From: a virus
Virus record (IMG/VR): IMGVR_UViG_3300025168_000344
Coordinates: 1 to 32,614 of that record
Strand: one strand, 5' to 3'
DNA length: 32,614 nucleotides
A program made the translations under genes and the position numbers. The notes under the pieces were generated by a model, which worked only from the letters and a program-made list of their open reading frames with translations, was not told the origin of the DNA and made no database searches. Below are positions 14,877 through 22,162 of this stretch, piece by piece (positions within the stretch are counted from its first letter, which is position 1; each line of letters opens with the position of its first letter).

Positions 14877-15021
14877 TATCTTTCTCCTCTTCTATTTCAT
14901 CATCTTGAAATGTATGTTTTTTTAATTCCTCTATTTGTTTAGATAGTGCAATCATCATTTCTTGCATCAGCATCACACTCTGTTCTAATAAAACAATTCT
15001 ATCTTCTATGGGTTCCGCCAT
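14863..15021 (-). CDS. Small coiled-coil protein (52 aa)
   Basis: A short gene read directly from the sequence: MAEPIEDRIVLLEQSVMLMQ begins a heptad-like helix that runs to about residue 36, followed by an acidic tail (QDDEIEEEKDNGKS). AAAGGAG lies about 11 bases before the ATG. It overlaps the end of the preceding gene by 16 bases and the start of the next by 14, filling what would otherwise be an empty 130-base gap in a tightly packed operon. The function is unknown; it probably forms a small coiled-coil oligomer. Confidence 0.6.
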   Translation of the reverse strand: MAEPIEDRIVLLEQSVMLMQEMMIALSKQIEELKKHTFQDDEIEEEKDNGKS

Positions 15022-15428
15022 TTTAAATCTTTCTCCTTTAGAAAAAACAATCCTGCTAATGGAACCAACACCAATTTACTTAGGTTATCATCACCGCCCA
15101 TAACTATTCGGTGTGGGTATTTGTCTTCAATTTTCTTTACAATTGCTTTCAAAATATCTACTTTAAAAAATAAAGACATATATGCTTCATTTCTAACCTC
15201 TAAATTATGCCACCAATATTCAGAATGCGTTTTATATAACCCACTAGGCTTACCATCAAACTCTATTTCTATTGCTAGATTACCTTTTTCTTGCCACACA
15301 CCCATCTCAGTTTTAACTTCAATTGGTTTATCAGCTAATATCTCAGCCAGTTTTTCTTCTCTTATTACACCGGCTTTTAGGTCGTGTGAAAAGTTTTTAT
15401 TTAGTTCGTATTTTTTCTTAGTTATCAT
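15006..15428 (-). CDS. Phage PD-(D/E)XK-like nuclease family protein
   Basis: A 140-residue protein from ATG 15428; starts at 15437 and 15461 are also open, but the chosen one overlaps the upstream gene least (11 bases). The sequence IEVKTEMGVWQEKGNLAIEIE followed by GKPSGLYKTHSEYWWHNL matches a family of small phage proteins with a PD-(D/E)XK-like core: acidic residue, E-x-K, a GN-x-x-IE block and SG..T..e.W. E25 and E37/K39/E41/E54 are the candidate catalytic residues. The family is often placed with endonucleases or resolvases in phage replication operons. Activity is inferred, not shown. No clear ribosome site is seen, so translation is probably coupled. Confidence 0.65.
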   Translation of the reverse strand: MITKKKYELNKNFSHDLKAGVIREEKLAEILADKPIEVKTEMGVWQEKGNLAIEIEFDGKPSGLYKTHSEYWWHNLEVRNEAYMSLFFKVDILKAIVKKIEDKYPHRIVMGGDDNLSKLVLVPLAGLFFLKEKDLKWRNP

Positions 15429-15678
15429 TCTTATCATTAAAATGCAATAGTAACATTGCATAGTGTATTATTTTTAGTATGTCCTTACGAGGTGTACCTT
15501 TTTTATCATATCTTGAAGCATACTTTAGAATATTACTTCTACAAAATGCTTTAGCATCTCCACAAGCTGCTATAAAGTCTAATGTCTGAACCTCACCCTC
15601 GCTGTAATGCTGGTCATATGTGTGTTCCACATACTCAGTTATTTCTTTTATTATTTTGTCTTCGTTATACTTGCCCAT
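15418..15678 (-). CDS. DUF3310-like small protein
   Basis: An 86-residue protein with the DUF3310 pattern: an HYSEGE-type N-terminal motif (QHYSEGEVQTLDFIAACG), then FCRSNILKYASRYDKKG (the family's F-C-x-G/S-N-x-x-KY-x-x-R), then KDILKIIHYAMLLL. These proteins are common in phage replication operons and have been annotated as nucleotide kinase-like, without firm function. It has no Shine-Dalgarno site; instead a TATAAATA word ends two bases before the ATG, suggesting a leaderless or short-leader transcript. It ends overlapping the next gene. Confidence 0.7.
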   Translation of the reverse strand: MGKYNEDKIIKEITEYVEHTYDQHYSEGEVQTLDFIAACGDAKAFCRSNILKYASRYDKKGTPRKDILKIIHYAMLLLHFNDKNDN

Positions 15679-15698
15679 GTTATTTATATACTATCATT
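15679..15698 (-). promoter_or_regulatory. TATAAATA promoter-like box at a start codon
   Basis: Minus-strand sequence ATGATAGTATATAAATAAC directly before the ATG at 15678. It shares TAGTATA and the TATAAATA word with the late-type boxes but lacks the exact AGTATAATA core. It falls in the 34-base gap after the polymerase gene, the only sizeable gap in the replication block. Confidence 0.35.
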
Positions 15699-15712
15699 TT
15701 TCATACTTATAT

Positions 15713-17803
15713 TCAAGACCAGCTAACCCCGTCATTATCTGTAACTGGAGTATCACCCCAATCAACAAAATCTTCTAAAGTTAGTATCTTTAATTCTTTT
15801 TTGTTCGCCCAAGATGGTGTACATAATTCCATGTCTACCTTTAATGGTATTTTTAGGGTATTAGTTTCTAGTAAATCTCGTATTGTATATGGTACGCTCT
15901 CTAATTCTGAGTCATGTATCTCACATATAATTTCATCGTGAACCTGAAGTAAGATATTACTTTTTTTGTCAGATAGAAAATCATCAACAACCAGCATCCT
16001 TTCGCTCAAAAGGTCAGCACTTGTCCCTTGTACGAGGTAATTTACACCCTTATAAGCAAATTGAGGATTTATCTGATAGACTCTACCATATTTGTTTCTA
16101 ATAGTGCCTACTCTTTCAACTTTTGCCACAACTTTATCAAAAAAGTCTTTAGAGCCCTTCATTCCCTCAAAGTATTGCCTCTTGAATTTCCCAGCTTCTT
16201 TTGGAGAAGTTTTTAGTTGTTGAGCCAATTTCTTATTACCAATCCCATAAATAGTACCAAAAGTTATAGCCTTAGCCATTTGCCTGTAAAATTTAAACTG
16301 GTCAGAAGACTCATCAATTTTAAAGGCTAATTTAGCAGATTCACTGTGAAAGTCTACGTCTTCCTTTTTTAGTATCTCATCTATAGTTTCATTTCTAAAA
16401 TAAGACATAAATACACGAACTTCCATTTGACTGTAATCAAACCCAACTAATGAATACCCCTTCCGTGGAATAAAAAGCCTTCTAATGGCAATTTGGTCTT
16501 TGTCGGACTCATCATAGGACTCATCGCCTATAAAGGACCAAGTTCCCAGTACATCGTCAGACAATTCAGTATTCATTGTAATTCCTTTTTGCCCAACCAT
16601 AGCAGAAATTTTATCTCGTATTTCTATTTTATCTTGGTCGTTTAAATCTTTCTCAGCTAATTTAAAATGGTTTCTTGGAATATTCTGCAGATTAGGGTTA
16701 CGACTAGATAGTCTCCCAGTGGCAGTTCCCCAATTACAAAATGAAGTATGCATGGTATCTATTTTAAGATATGGCAGTATATAAGTAGACTTTAGCTTCT
16801 CTAGGGTTCTATACTGTCTTATCAACCCAGCCATTCTATGATTTATATTAATCAATGCGGCTTCGTTCCAAGAATCTTGTCCCTTTAGGGTTTTTACTGG
16901 GGACTCAATGCTCATAGAGTTGAAGACATCGCCTATTTGTTTAGGACTTGATATATTAAATTCAGCCTCTTCGTGTTTTTTAGAAGAAGTAGAAAATTCA
17001 TGATTCCATTTTTTGCGTCCTGATATTTGTAGAATCTCTGTTTCAACTTTGTCTAATCTAGTTGTTATTTGTTTTTCTACTTGATGGGCATACTGCTTAT
17101 CAATAGATATCCCTCTGTTTTCCATAGCATATAAAACCTTTGTAAGGTTACATTCCATCTTAAATATATCAACCTGTTTACTGTCGTGTATCTTTTTAAG
17201 GTAATCATTATATATTCTAGCGGTAAGTCTTACATCTTCTTGACAATACTCACCCAACAAATCTGCTGGAGCTTTAGAAAAGTCTCTAAACCAACCCTTG
17301 TTAGATTTTAATATCTTTTTAGTATCATCATCATACTGTATAGCTTCTTGCCCGTAGTTTCTTTTTGCAGTAGGAGAAAGTCCTAGTTCTTTTATGTCTG
17401 AGTGTTCCATCAAACGTACCATAACTATAACGTCTATCAGTTCTTTATCGGTAACGTCTAAGCCTTCTTTTTGTAAGAAATGTAAATCAAACTTTAGATT
17501 ATAGCCTATGTAAGATTTAACAGATTGGTTTAAAATAGATATTAGGTTCTGCAGAGATTCTGAAGATAAGTTTCCTCCCTCATGATGCCTAAATGGGTAA
17601 TACTGGGTTAGTCCTTCATAATTAGGTTCACCTACACCAATACCACATATTTGATTAGTGCCAAAAGAGTCTAAGCCATTTGTTTCAACATCTACAACCA
17701 AGGTCGGTGCTACCTCTAATACCGACCTCAGCTGCGTAATATTATGCTCGAAAGTTTCTTCAGTTACTGCAGATTCCTTAAAATAAGGTTTCTTCAGTAT
17801 CAT
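15713..17803 (-). CDS. polA: Family A DNA polymerase with 3'-5' exonuclease
   Basis: A 696-residue replicative polymerase from ATG 17803; upstream in-frame ATGs to 17866 would overlap the SSB-like gene by up to 89 bases. The exonuclease domain (about 25-200) has DVETNGLD, GYNLKFDLHF and YCQEDVRLT. The polymerase domain has TATGRLSSRNPNLQNIP, motif A (LVGFDYSQMEVRVF), the O-helix RQMAKAITFGTIYGIG and motif C (LQVHDEIICEI). The residue matching E. coli Phe762 is Phe. There is no 5' nuclease domain. About 60 unusual residues (with KDLNDQDKIEIRDK) lie between the LQNIP block and RRLFIP, where bacterial enzymes have about ten. Its neighbours are the SSB-like, primase and helicase genes, making a phage replisome. 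The ribosome site is weak. Confidence 0.93.
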   Translation of the reverse strand: MILKKPYFKESAVTEETFEHNITQLRSVLEVAPTLVVDVETNGLDSFGTNQICGIGVGEPNYEGLTQYYPFRHHEGGNLSSESLQNLISILNQSVKSYIGYNLKFDLHFLQKEGLDVTDKELIDVIVMVRLMEHSDIKELGLSPTAKRNYGQEAIQYDDDTKKILKSNKGWFRDFSKAPADLLGEYCQEDVRLTARIYNDYLKKIHDSKQVDIFKMECNLTKVLYAMENRGISIDKQYAHQVEKQITTRLDKVETEILQISGRKKWNHEFSTSSKKHEEAEFNISSPKQIGDVFNSMSIESPVKTLKGQDSWNEAALININHRMAGLIRQYRTLEKLKSTYILPYLKIDTMHTSFCNWGTATGRLSSRNPNLQNIPRNHFKLAEKDLNDQDKIEIRDKISAMVGQKGITMNTELSDDVLGTWSFIGDESYDESDKDQIAIRRLFIPRKGYSLVGFDYSQMEVRVFMSYFRNETIDEILKKEDVDFHSESAKLAFKIDESSDQFKFYRQMAKAITFGTIYGIGNKKLAQQLKTSPKEAGKFKRQYFEGMKGSKDFFDKVVAKVERVGTIRNKYGRVYQINPQFAYKGVNYLVQGTSADLLSERMLVVDDFLSDKKSNILLQVHDEIICEIHDSELESVPYTIRDLLETNTLKIPLKVDMELCTPSWANKKELKILTLEDFVDWGDTPVTDNDGVSWS

Positions 17804-18470
17804 TAGTAGATGCTGCACTTTTTGCGATATCCATAGCTGCATCTGCAGAGTTGCCATATTTCTCATAGAAATACTCTTTTAGTACAGGCAGTTCGGCAAT
17901 CTCAGCTTGTTTATCATTTGGGATTTCATCGTTTTTAGGGGTAGCTGTAATTGAATAAGAAGTGTCAAACATTCCTTGACCAGTTCTTTTTATTCTAATA
18001 ACCCCCTTATTTAAAGCTCCCCAATCGTTGTAAACATCAACTAATTGGTTCCAAATGTAGTCACTTCGTCCAAAAGATAGGGAAATAATACGAAAATCGT
18101 TAATATCTTCTCTATACATTTTCTTTCCTGCAGGTCCTGCTATCTCAATCCAATCATCATTTCTTTTTTCTAAATGAATTATGTTGTGTACATATGCCCA
18201 AATAGCAAATTTATGAGAAGCTCTAACATCATCTGGTACTATAGAGGTGTCTACTCTATCATCTTTTAGTAAGTTTACTAATCTTGTGCCTGCTCTGAAC
18301 ACATATAAATAAAGTTCATCTAAATATTTGTCGTCATCAGAGCCTGTAGCAACAGAAGATAAAAACACTTGGTCTCCATCTTTGAACCATATCTCCTTGC
18401 CCGGTGTAAATGTAACATCAGGTCTTCTAGAGTCTTCTCTTCCTTGCTGTATTCTTGTAATTCCACTCAT
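17778..18470 (-). CDS. Putative single-stranded DNA-binding protein
   Basis: A 230-residue protein between primase and polymerase. Residues 25-170 are strand-rich (KEIWFKDGDQVFLSSVATG, then a HKFAIWAYVHNI block and NKGVIRIKRTGQG), consistent with a single OB-type fold. The C-terminus is Ala/Asp-rich and ends STNDTEETLF, an acidic tail with terminal Phe like that of SSB proteins, which bind partner proteins. An AAGGAG site lies nine bases before the ATG. The assignment is by pattern and position; no phage SSB family motif was proven. It could also be another replisome accessory protein. Confidence 0.55.
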   Translation of the reverse strand: MSGITRIQQGREDSRRPDVTFTPGKEIWFKDGDQVFLSSVATGSDDDKYLDELYLYVFRAGTRLVNLLKDDRVDTSIVPDDVRASHKFAIWAYVHNIIHLEKRNDDWIEIAGPAGKKMYREDINDFRIISLSFGRSDYIWNQLVDVYNDWGALNKGVIRIKRTGQGMFDTSYSITATPKNDEIPNDKQAEIAELPVLKEYFYEKYGNSADAAMDIAKSAASTNDTEETLF

Positions 18471-18482
18471 TCTTTAATCTCC

Positions 18483-19358
18483 TTATAGTAGGACTTTGCT
18501 TTTCATAACCCTGTGTAATGTGTCAACGTTATCTATTTCCTGCACGTCCTTGTATTTTTTTGGAATATTTAAATATGATATCAAAAATCTATTGTCTATG
18601 TCAAGTGTTGCTTTTGATATTCCTTTTCGTCCTGCATCATCATTATCTAACGCAAGCACTACCTCATGTGGTTGTAGTTTACCAAGCAATTCTATTTGTG
18701 TTCTTGATATACTGGCTCCTAAAATAGCCACACTAGGATAACCATGTTGACTAAGCCACATACAATCTAAAGCACCTTCAACTAAATATAAGGTATCTTC
18801 GTTTTTTATCTTATCTATACCAAATAAAGTTTTAGATTTAGCAAACCCCTTGGAAAACAAATACTTAGGTATAGCTTGAGTTCTCCTAGTTACCCACCCA
18901 ACAGTTTCTAAAGATAAATTTTTTGCTGGAATCATAAAATCTGAAAAGTTATTAGTTTTACAGTCCCAATCTAATATAGTTTGTTTAGAAAAACCTCTTT
19001 TATATATCCAGTGACTATCAGGCATGTTTAGTATTATGCTAGGTTCTTGATAAGGGAGTTCTTCGGAAACTTCTTTTTCCTCGTCCCCAAAGAAAAGTGG
19101 ATTAATTTCAAGCATATTGGAGTCTATTTGACCACCAATCTCAGCGTTTATTTCATCCCAAGACCTGCCTGAAAACTTGTGTAGAAAGCTTTTTAGGCCC
19201 CCTTGACCACAGCCTGCAAAACAAATCCAAGCTCCCTTATCTAAATTGATTGCACAAGACTCTTTCCTGTCCTCATGAAAAGGGCAGTGTATTACAATCT
19301 GTTCTTCGTTTGGAATTTCCACCCCATATTTAATTAATATAGAGTACCAATCAACCAT
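18483..19358 (-). CDS. DnaG-type DNA primase
   Basis: A 291-residue protein with an N-terminal CHC2 zinc finger: C25 and H28 (HCPFHED), C46 and C50 (WICFAGCGQGG). The TOPRIM core follows: YLVEGALDCMWL with the catalytic Glu, then ALDNDDAGRKG with the metal-binding Asp pair. It synthesises RNA primers on the lagging strand. It is shorter than bacterial DnaG and lacks a helicase-binding C-terminal domain, in keeping with a separate helicase gene two genes upstream. The AAAGGATAG site precedes the ATG, which overlaps the TAA of the previous gene (TAATGG). Confidence 0.9.
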   Translation of the reverse strand: MVDWYSILIKYGVEIPNEEQIVIHCPFHEDRKESCAINLDKGAWICFAGCGQGGLKSFLHKFSGRSWDEINAEIGGQIDSNMLEINPLFFGDEEKEVSEELPYQEPSIILNMPDSHWIYKRGFSKQTILDWDCKTNNFSDFMIPAKNLSLETVGWVTRRTQAIPKYLFSKGFAKSKTLFGIDKIKNEDTLYLVEGALDCMWLSQHGYPSVAILGASISRTQIELLGKLQPHEVVLALDNDDAGRKGISKATLDIDNRFLISYLNIPKKYKDVQEIDNVDTLHRVMKSKVLL

Positions 19359-19552
19359 TATCTATCCTTTTTATTTTTTCTTAGGAAAAGAACAACTTCA
19401 TTTCTATAACCGTATTCATCAGTAGCTATTCCTTTACGAATATCATCTACAGTAATATCAATGATAGGTCTTCTGTCTCCTTTGCTTCTAGTAGATTTAA
19501 CAATAATACCACTATCGTCTTCACTACCATTGAGCCAATCTAAGATTCCCAT
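19358..19552 (-). CDS. Small hypothetical protein between helicase and primase
   Basis: A 64-residue basic protein (MGILDWLNGSEDDSGIIVKS) of unknown family. The middle has a strand-helix pattern (RRPIIDITVDDIRKGIA) and the end is Lys/Arg-rich. It has a strong AAGGAGG site eight bases before the ATG and ends overlapping the primase start. It is transcribed with the replisome genes; it could be a small partner of helicase or primase, but this is a guess from position. Confidence 0.65.
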   Translation of the reverse strand: MGILDWLNGSEDDSGIIVKSTRSKGDRRPIIDITVDDIRKGIATDEYGYRNEVVLFLRKNKKDR

Positions 19553-19567
19553 AATAAACCTCCTTGT

Positions 19568-20854
19568 TTAAAAATCTCCTCCCCCATCATAATCGGGTAA
19601 TTCTTTTATGTCACCATTATTAACTGACCACTCCATATAGGTTGTGTCTCTTGGCAATTCACCATCCCGATATTTTTGAAATTGCACTAGTCTTTTGGTG
19701 TCAGCTGCTTTCTGCATTAGCGATGAAGCTTCCACTGAATCATTCGCAACAGCACACATGGCTATTGCCACATCTGCAGCTCTTATTAAAGCATCACCAA
19801 AGGCCACTTGGTCTGCTCTAGGGGGAGTAAACATGTTAGATGCGTCTCGTGTGGCTTGTGTTGATACCATAATGGGAGTATTTGTAGCAGTTGCTAGGTT
19901 TTTCAATCCATAAAATAAAGCATGAGATTGTTCCCAAGCAGCTTTTTTTGAATCGTTTGTTGCTACCAAATAAACTCCATCAATAACTACAAACTCAGGA
20001 TTATGTTTTCTTACTAATCCTGCAATTGATTCCAAACTTATTCCCATTTGACCTGAAATGTGGTCACAAACTAATAGGGATTCTGTATCTGACTCTTTCA
20101 AAAACTTTTCGTATTCTTCTTCATCTATAGGTTCACCATGTCTCAAGGCTTTATGGGAAAAGTTATAACCCATAATTTTAGATAGAACTACATCAACACG
20201 CATATTAATTGCTGTTTTAGGCATTTCTGTAGAAATTAACAAGGTGCGAAACCCCTGACTAACTGCTGTAGCTGCTGCGTGAACACACAACCATGTTTTA
20301 CCAATAGTAGGTCTAGCAAACATAGCTATTAATTCCCCGGGCATCCACCCTACACCAGTAGAATTTATAGTCTTAAAGCTGGTAGGTACACCCATAAGGC
20401 CATCCCCCATTTGTCTACGCTCTGTTCGCTCTCTCCACTCTGTCAGTCTAGTAGTGTCACCTTTGTCATAAGCTTGAACATCTTCATCATATAAGACTTC
20501 AATGTCTGTTAACCCTACCATCAAATTAGATATTGCTTTTTTCGGGTTTTCTGAAATTAAATTGACTTGCTGATTAACAGCTTGGCGTACCTTACGCTGC
20601 ATCAAATGATTCTTAAACTCTTCTAATGCATATTCAAAATTTACTGAATTAGCGGTTTTGTCTAAGGTTGGAAAGTTTTCAGCTAAAGATTCTATTGATG
20701 GAAATTCTCCATATTTATCAAAATGATTAAGTACAAATTTATACGCATCGCCATGTACAGCAAAATCTTTTTGAGTATGCTTAAAGGAACGTAAATTTGT
20801 TTTGTTGTCAAGATTGAAAACTATAGCAGATTCTATATATTCAAAGCTAGCCAT
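19568..20854 (-). CDS. dnaB: DnaB-like replicative helicase
   Basis: A 428-residue hexameric helicase. The N-terminal domain (1-120) is helical. The RecA-like motor has Walker A at 180-188 (ARPTIGKTW), the catalytic Glu at 210 (LLISTEMP), Walker B at 289-296 (VVIDGVYL), a sensor Gln at 333 (VSTQATRD) and the K-x-R arginine finger pair in QFQKYRDG (about 394-396). It unwinds DNA ahead of the polymerase and recruits the primase two genes downstream. AGGAG precedes the ATG, which overlaps the previous stop by eight bases. The Walker A has Arg-Pro-Thr-Ile where many have other loop residues, as in phage and bacterial DnaB. Confidence 0.9.
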   Translation of the reverse strand: MASFEYIESAIVFNLDNKTNLRSFKHTQKDFAVHGDAYKFVLNHFDKYGEFPSIESLAENFPTLDKTANSVNFEYALEEFKNHLMQRKVRQAVNQQVNLISENPKKAISNLMVGLTDIEVLYDEDVQAYDKGDTTRLTEWRERTERRQMGDGLMGVPTSFKTINSTGVGWMPGELIAMFARPTIGKTWLCVHAAATAVSQGFRTLLISTEMPKTAINMRVDVVLSKIMGYNFSHKALRHGEPIDEEEYEKFLKESDTESLLVCDHISGQMGISLESIAGLVRKHNPEFVVIDGVYLVATNDSKKAAWEQSHALFYGLKNLATATNTPIMVSTQATRDASNMFTPPRADQVAFGDALIRAADVAIAMCAVANDSVEASSLMQKAADTKRLVQFQKYRDGELPRDTTYMEWSVNNGDIKELPDYDGGGDF

Positions 20855-21044
20855 CTGTTTCTCCTGTTGTACTATATAAAACTCTATTATTATTAGAATA
20901 TATATAATATATTACCTGAGACGTATCTAGTTTGTCAATTTCATCTTTAGCCTGATTGATGTCTGAGTAATAACCAACCGTCCAAAAATCTTTCAAATCA
21001 ACAGATGAGGCAATTACTCTAAATTTCTTTTCTTCAATTATCAT
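20847..21044 (-). CDS. Small hypothetical protein before helicase
   Basis: A 65-residue protein (MIIEEKKFRVIASSVDLKDF) from ATG 21044. An ORF start at 21107 would overlap the upstream gene by 74 bases; the chosen start overlaps by 11, in the same AAGAATGATAA context as the start at 15428. A central YYSDINQAKDEIDKL helix and a Tyr-rich strand (QVIYYIYSNNNRVLY) are seen. It ends in the helicase start. The function is unknown; helicase-adjacent position only. Confidence 0.5.
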   Translation of the reverse strand: MIIEEKKFRVIASSVDLKDFWTVGYYSDINQAKDEIDKLDTSQVIYYIYSNNNRVLYSTTGETDG

Positions 21045-21510
21045 TCTTTTTTTGTTTATTGGTTTTCTTATTAACCCGTTTTGTTGTCTCCTTGTTCGTC
21101 TTGGCATTTGCCCACTCCTTTAATTCTTTGAGTATCAATTTTCTTTGTGACCTTTGTGTTGCTGATGGAAACCAGACTGCATCTAAAACTAAAAAGTGTC
21201 TCCATAGTTTTTTGATTTTAGGTGTTCCCCACCTAGTGATAGCATAATAAATAACTGGATTATAAGAAGTAATATAATATTTTATTCCTGCTGCAAAATA
21301 AGGAATAGTAACTGTTTTGTCATTGTTAATAATACAGTTTAGGGTAGAGCATGCTACTTGAGCAGGTCCATATTCATCTAGTAAATTACGTAATGAATGC
21401 ATCTCATTACCAATCCACCCAGACCCTTGGTATTCTGCATTATGTTTTTCTTTATAAAGGGAGCTAAAAAGTTCATAAATATCCCTAGCGTTTAGTTCTT
21501 CAAAATTCAT
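21034..21510 (-). CDS. Hypothetical protein between sigma factor and helicase
   Basis: A 158-residue protein of unknown family. Residues 1-60 are helical (ARDIYELFSSLYKEKHN, then GWIGNEMHSLRNLLDEYG). Residues 60-115 are mixed and aromatic-rich. The last 35 residues are Lys/Asn/Thr-rich and probably disordered, as in nucleic-acid-binding tails. The ATG overlaps the sigma factor stop (ATGAATTTTGA), so it is probably coupled. Helicase loaders often lie next to phage helicases, but no loader motif is recognised. Confidence 0.55.
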   Translation of the reverse strand: MNFEELNARDIYELFSSLYKEKHNAEYQGSGWIGNEMHSLRNLLDEYGPAQVACSTLNCIINNDKTVTIPYFAAGIKYYITSYNPVIYYAITRWGTPKIKKLWRHFLVLDAVWFPSATQRSQRKLILKELKEWANAKTNKETTKRVNKKTNKQKKNDN

Positions 21511-22042
21511 CGGTCTCAGCTAGTAAATCTGTAAATTTTTCTCTGATTGAGTGTCTCACCTTATAAGAAGACTCACCAAGTTTCTTGGTTATCTCATCCA
21601 TAGTTAATCCCTGTAATTTATAAAAGACAAATTCTTTCTCATTGGGTTGTAACTTAGGGTTGCCGTTCTTGTCATTTGCGTGAATTAATAAATCAGTATC
21701 CACTTGCTCATACTCCTTTGCTTCTATAGACATAATTTTTGCTATTTCTGATGTATAAAACCCTGAATCATTTGTATCGTATGGATTATTGTCTATACTA
21801 ACAAAGTTAGGGTGTCGTTGAGCTTTTGTAATTAAAGTTCTAATAGTATTTATTAGAGATGTGTGTAAGTATGTATGAAAAATAACCCCTCTACTGTCAT
21901 CGTACTTTTGAGCAGCTTTCATAAGGGCAATGCGTAATTCTTGTGCAACATCTTCGTTGTCCATACCAGCAATATAGGTATTCCCCACCATTTTCATGAT
22001 TTTGGGTTCCCATTGTAATATTAAATCATTATCAATTCGCAT
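21500..22042 (-). CDS. Phage-encoded sigma-70-family factor
   Basis: A 180-residue protein with two sigma domains. Residues 28-75 match region 2: MDNEDVAQELRIALMKAAQKYDDSRGVIFHTYL, the helices that bind core polymerase and melt the -10 box. Residues 132-172 match region 4: PNEKEFVFYKLQGLTMDEITKKLGE, then KVRHSIREKF, an HTH. Regions 1 and 3 are absent, as in small ECF-like or phage sigma factors. It would direct host RNA polymerase to phage promoters, probably the AGTATAATA boxes; this link is inference. The start lies 16 bases after a hairpin that hides AGGG; a second Met at 16 exists. It is preceded by a 120-base regulatory gap. Confidence 0.8.
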   Translation of the reverse strand: MRIDNDLILQWEPKIMKMVGNTYIAGMDNEDVAQELRIALMKAAQKYDDSRGVIFHTYLHTSLINTIRTLITKAQRHPNFVSIDNNPYDTNDSGFYTSEIAKIMSIEAKEYEQVDTDLLIHANDKNGNPKLQPNEKEFVFYKLQGLTMDEITKKLGESSYKVRHSIREKFTDLLAETDEF

Positions 22043-22054
22043 AATTTTTATTTT

Positions 22055-22068
22055 ATCCCTATTGGGAT
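22055..22068 (-). promoter_or_regulatory. Hairpin sequestering the sigma ribosome site
   Basis: On the minus strand ATCCC-AATA-GGGAT forms a five-base stem with a four-base loop. The only Shine-Dalgarno-like sequence for the sigma gene (AGGG) lies at the start of its second arm. It ends 12 bases before the ATG. It could lower or regulate sigma translation; the long spacing already predicts weak translation. Confidence 0.35.
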
Positions 22069-22079
22069 TTATTACAATG

Positions 22080-22131
22080 TATTACTATTATATCACAATT
22101 AAATAAAAAATGTTACTATTTTATAACAATT
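22080..22131 (-). promoter_or_regulatory. Tandem promoter-like repeats upstream of sigma
   Basis: Two 21-base direct repeats on the minus strand, 31 bases apart: the one at 22131-22111 begins AATTGTTATAAAATAGTAA and the one at 22100-22080 begins AATTGTGATATAATAGTAA; they match at 18 of 21 positions. The downstream copy contains an extended -10 box, TGATATAAT (TATAAT at 22092-22087), typical of host sigma-70 without a strong -35. The 31-base spacing is three helical turns, suiting a regulator bound to both copies. This is the best candidate for host-driven transcription of the sigma and replication genes. Confidence 0.5.
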
Positions 22132-22162
22132 TTAGGGAATATATTACGAATATCGTTTAAGT

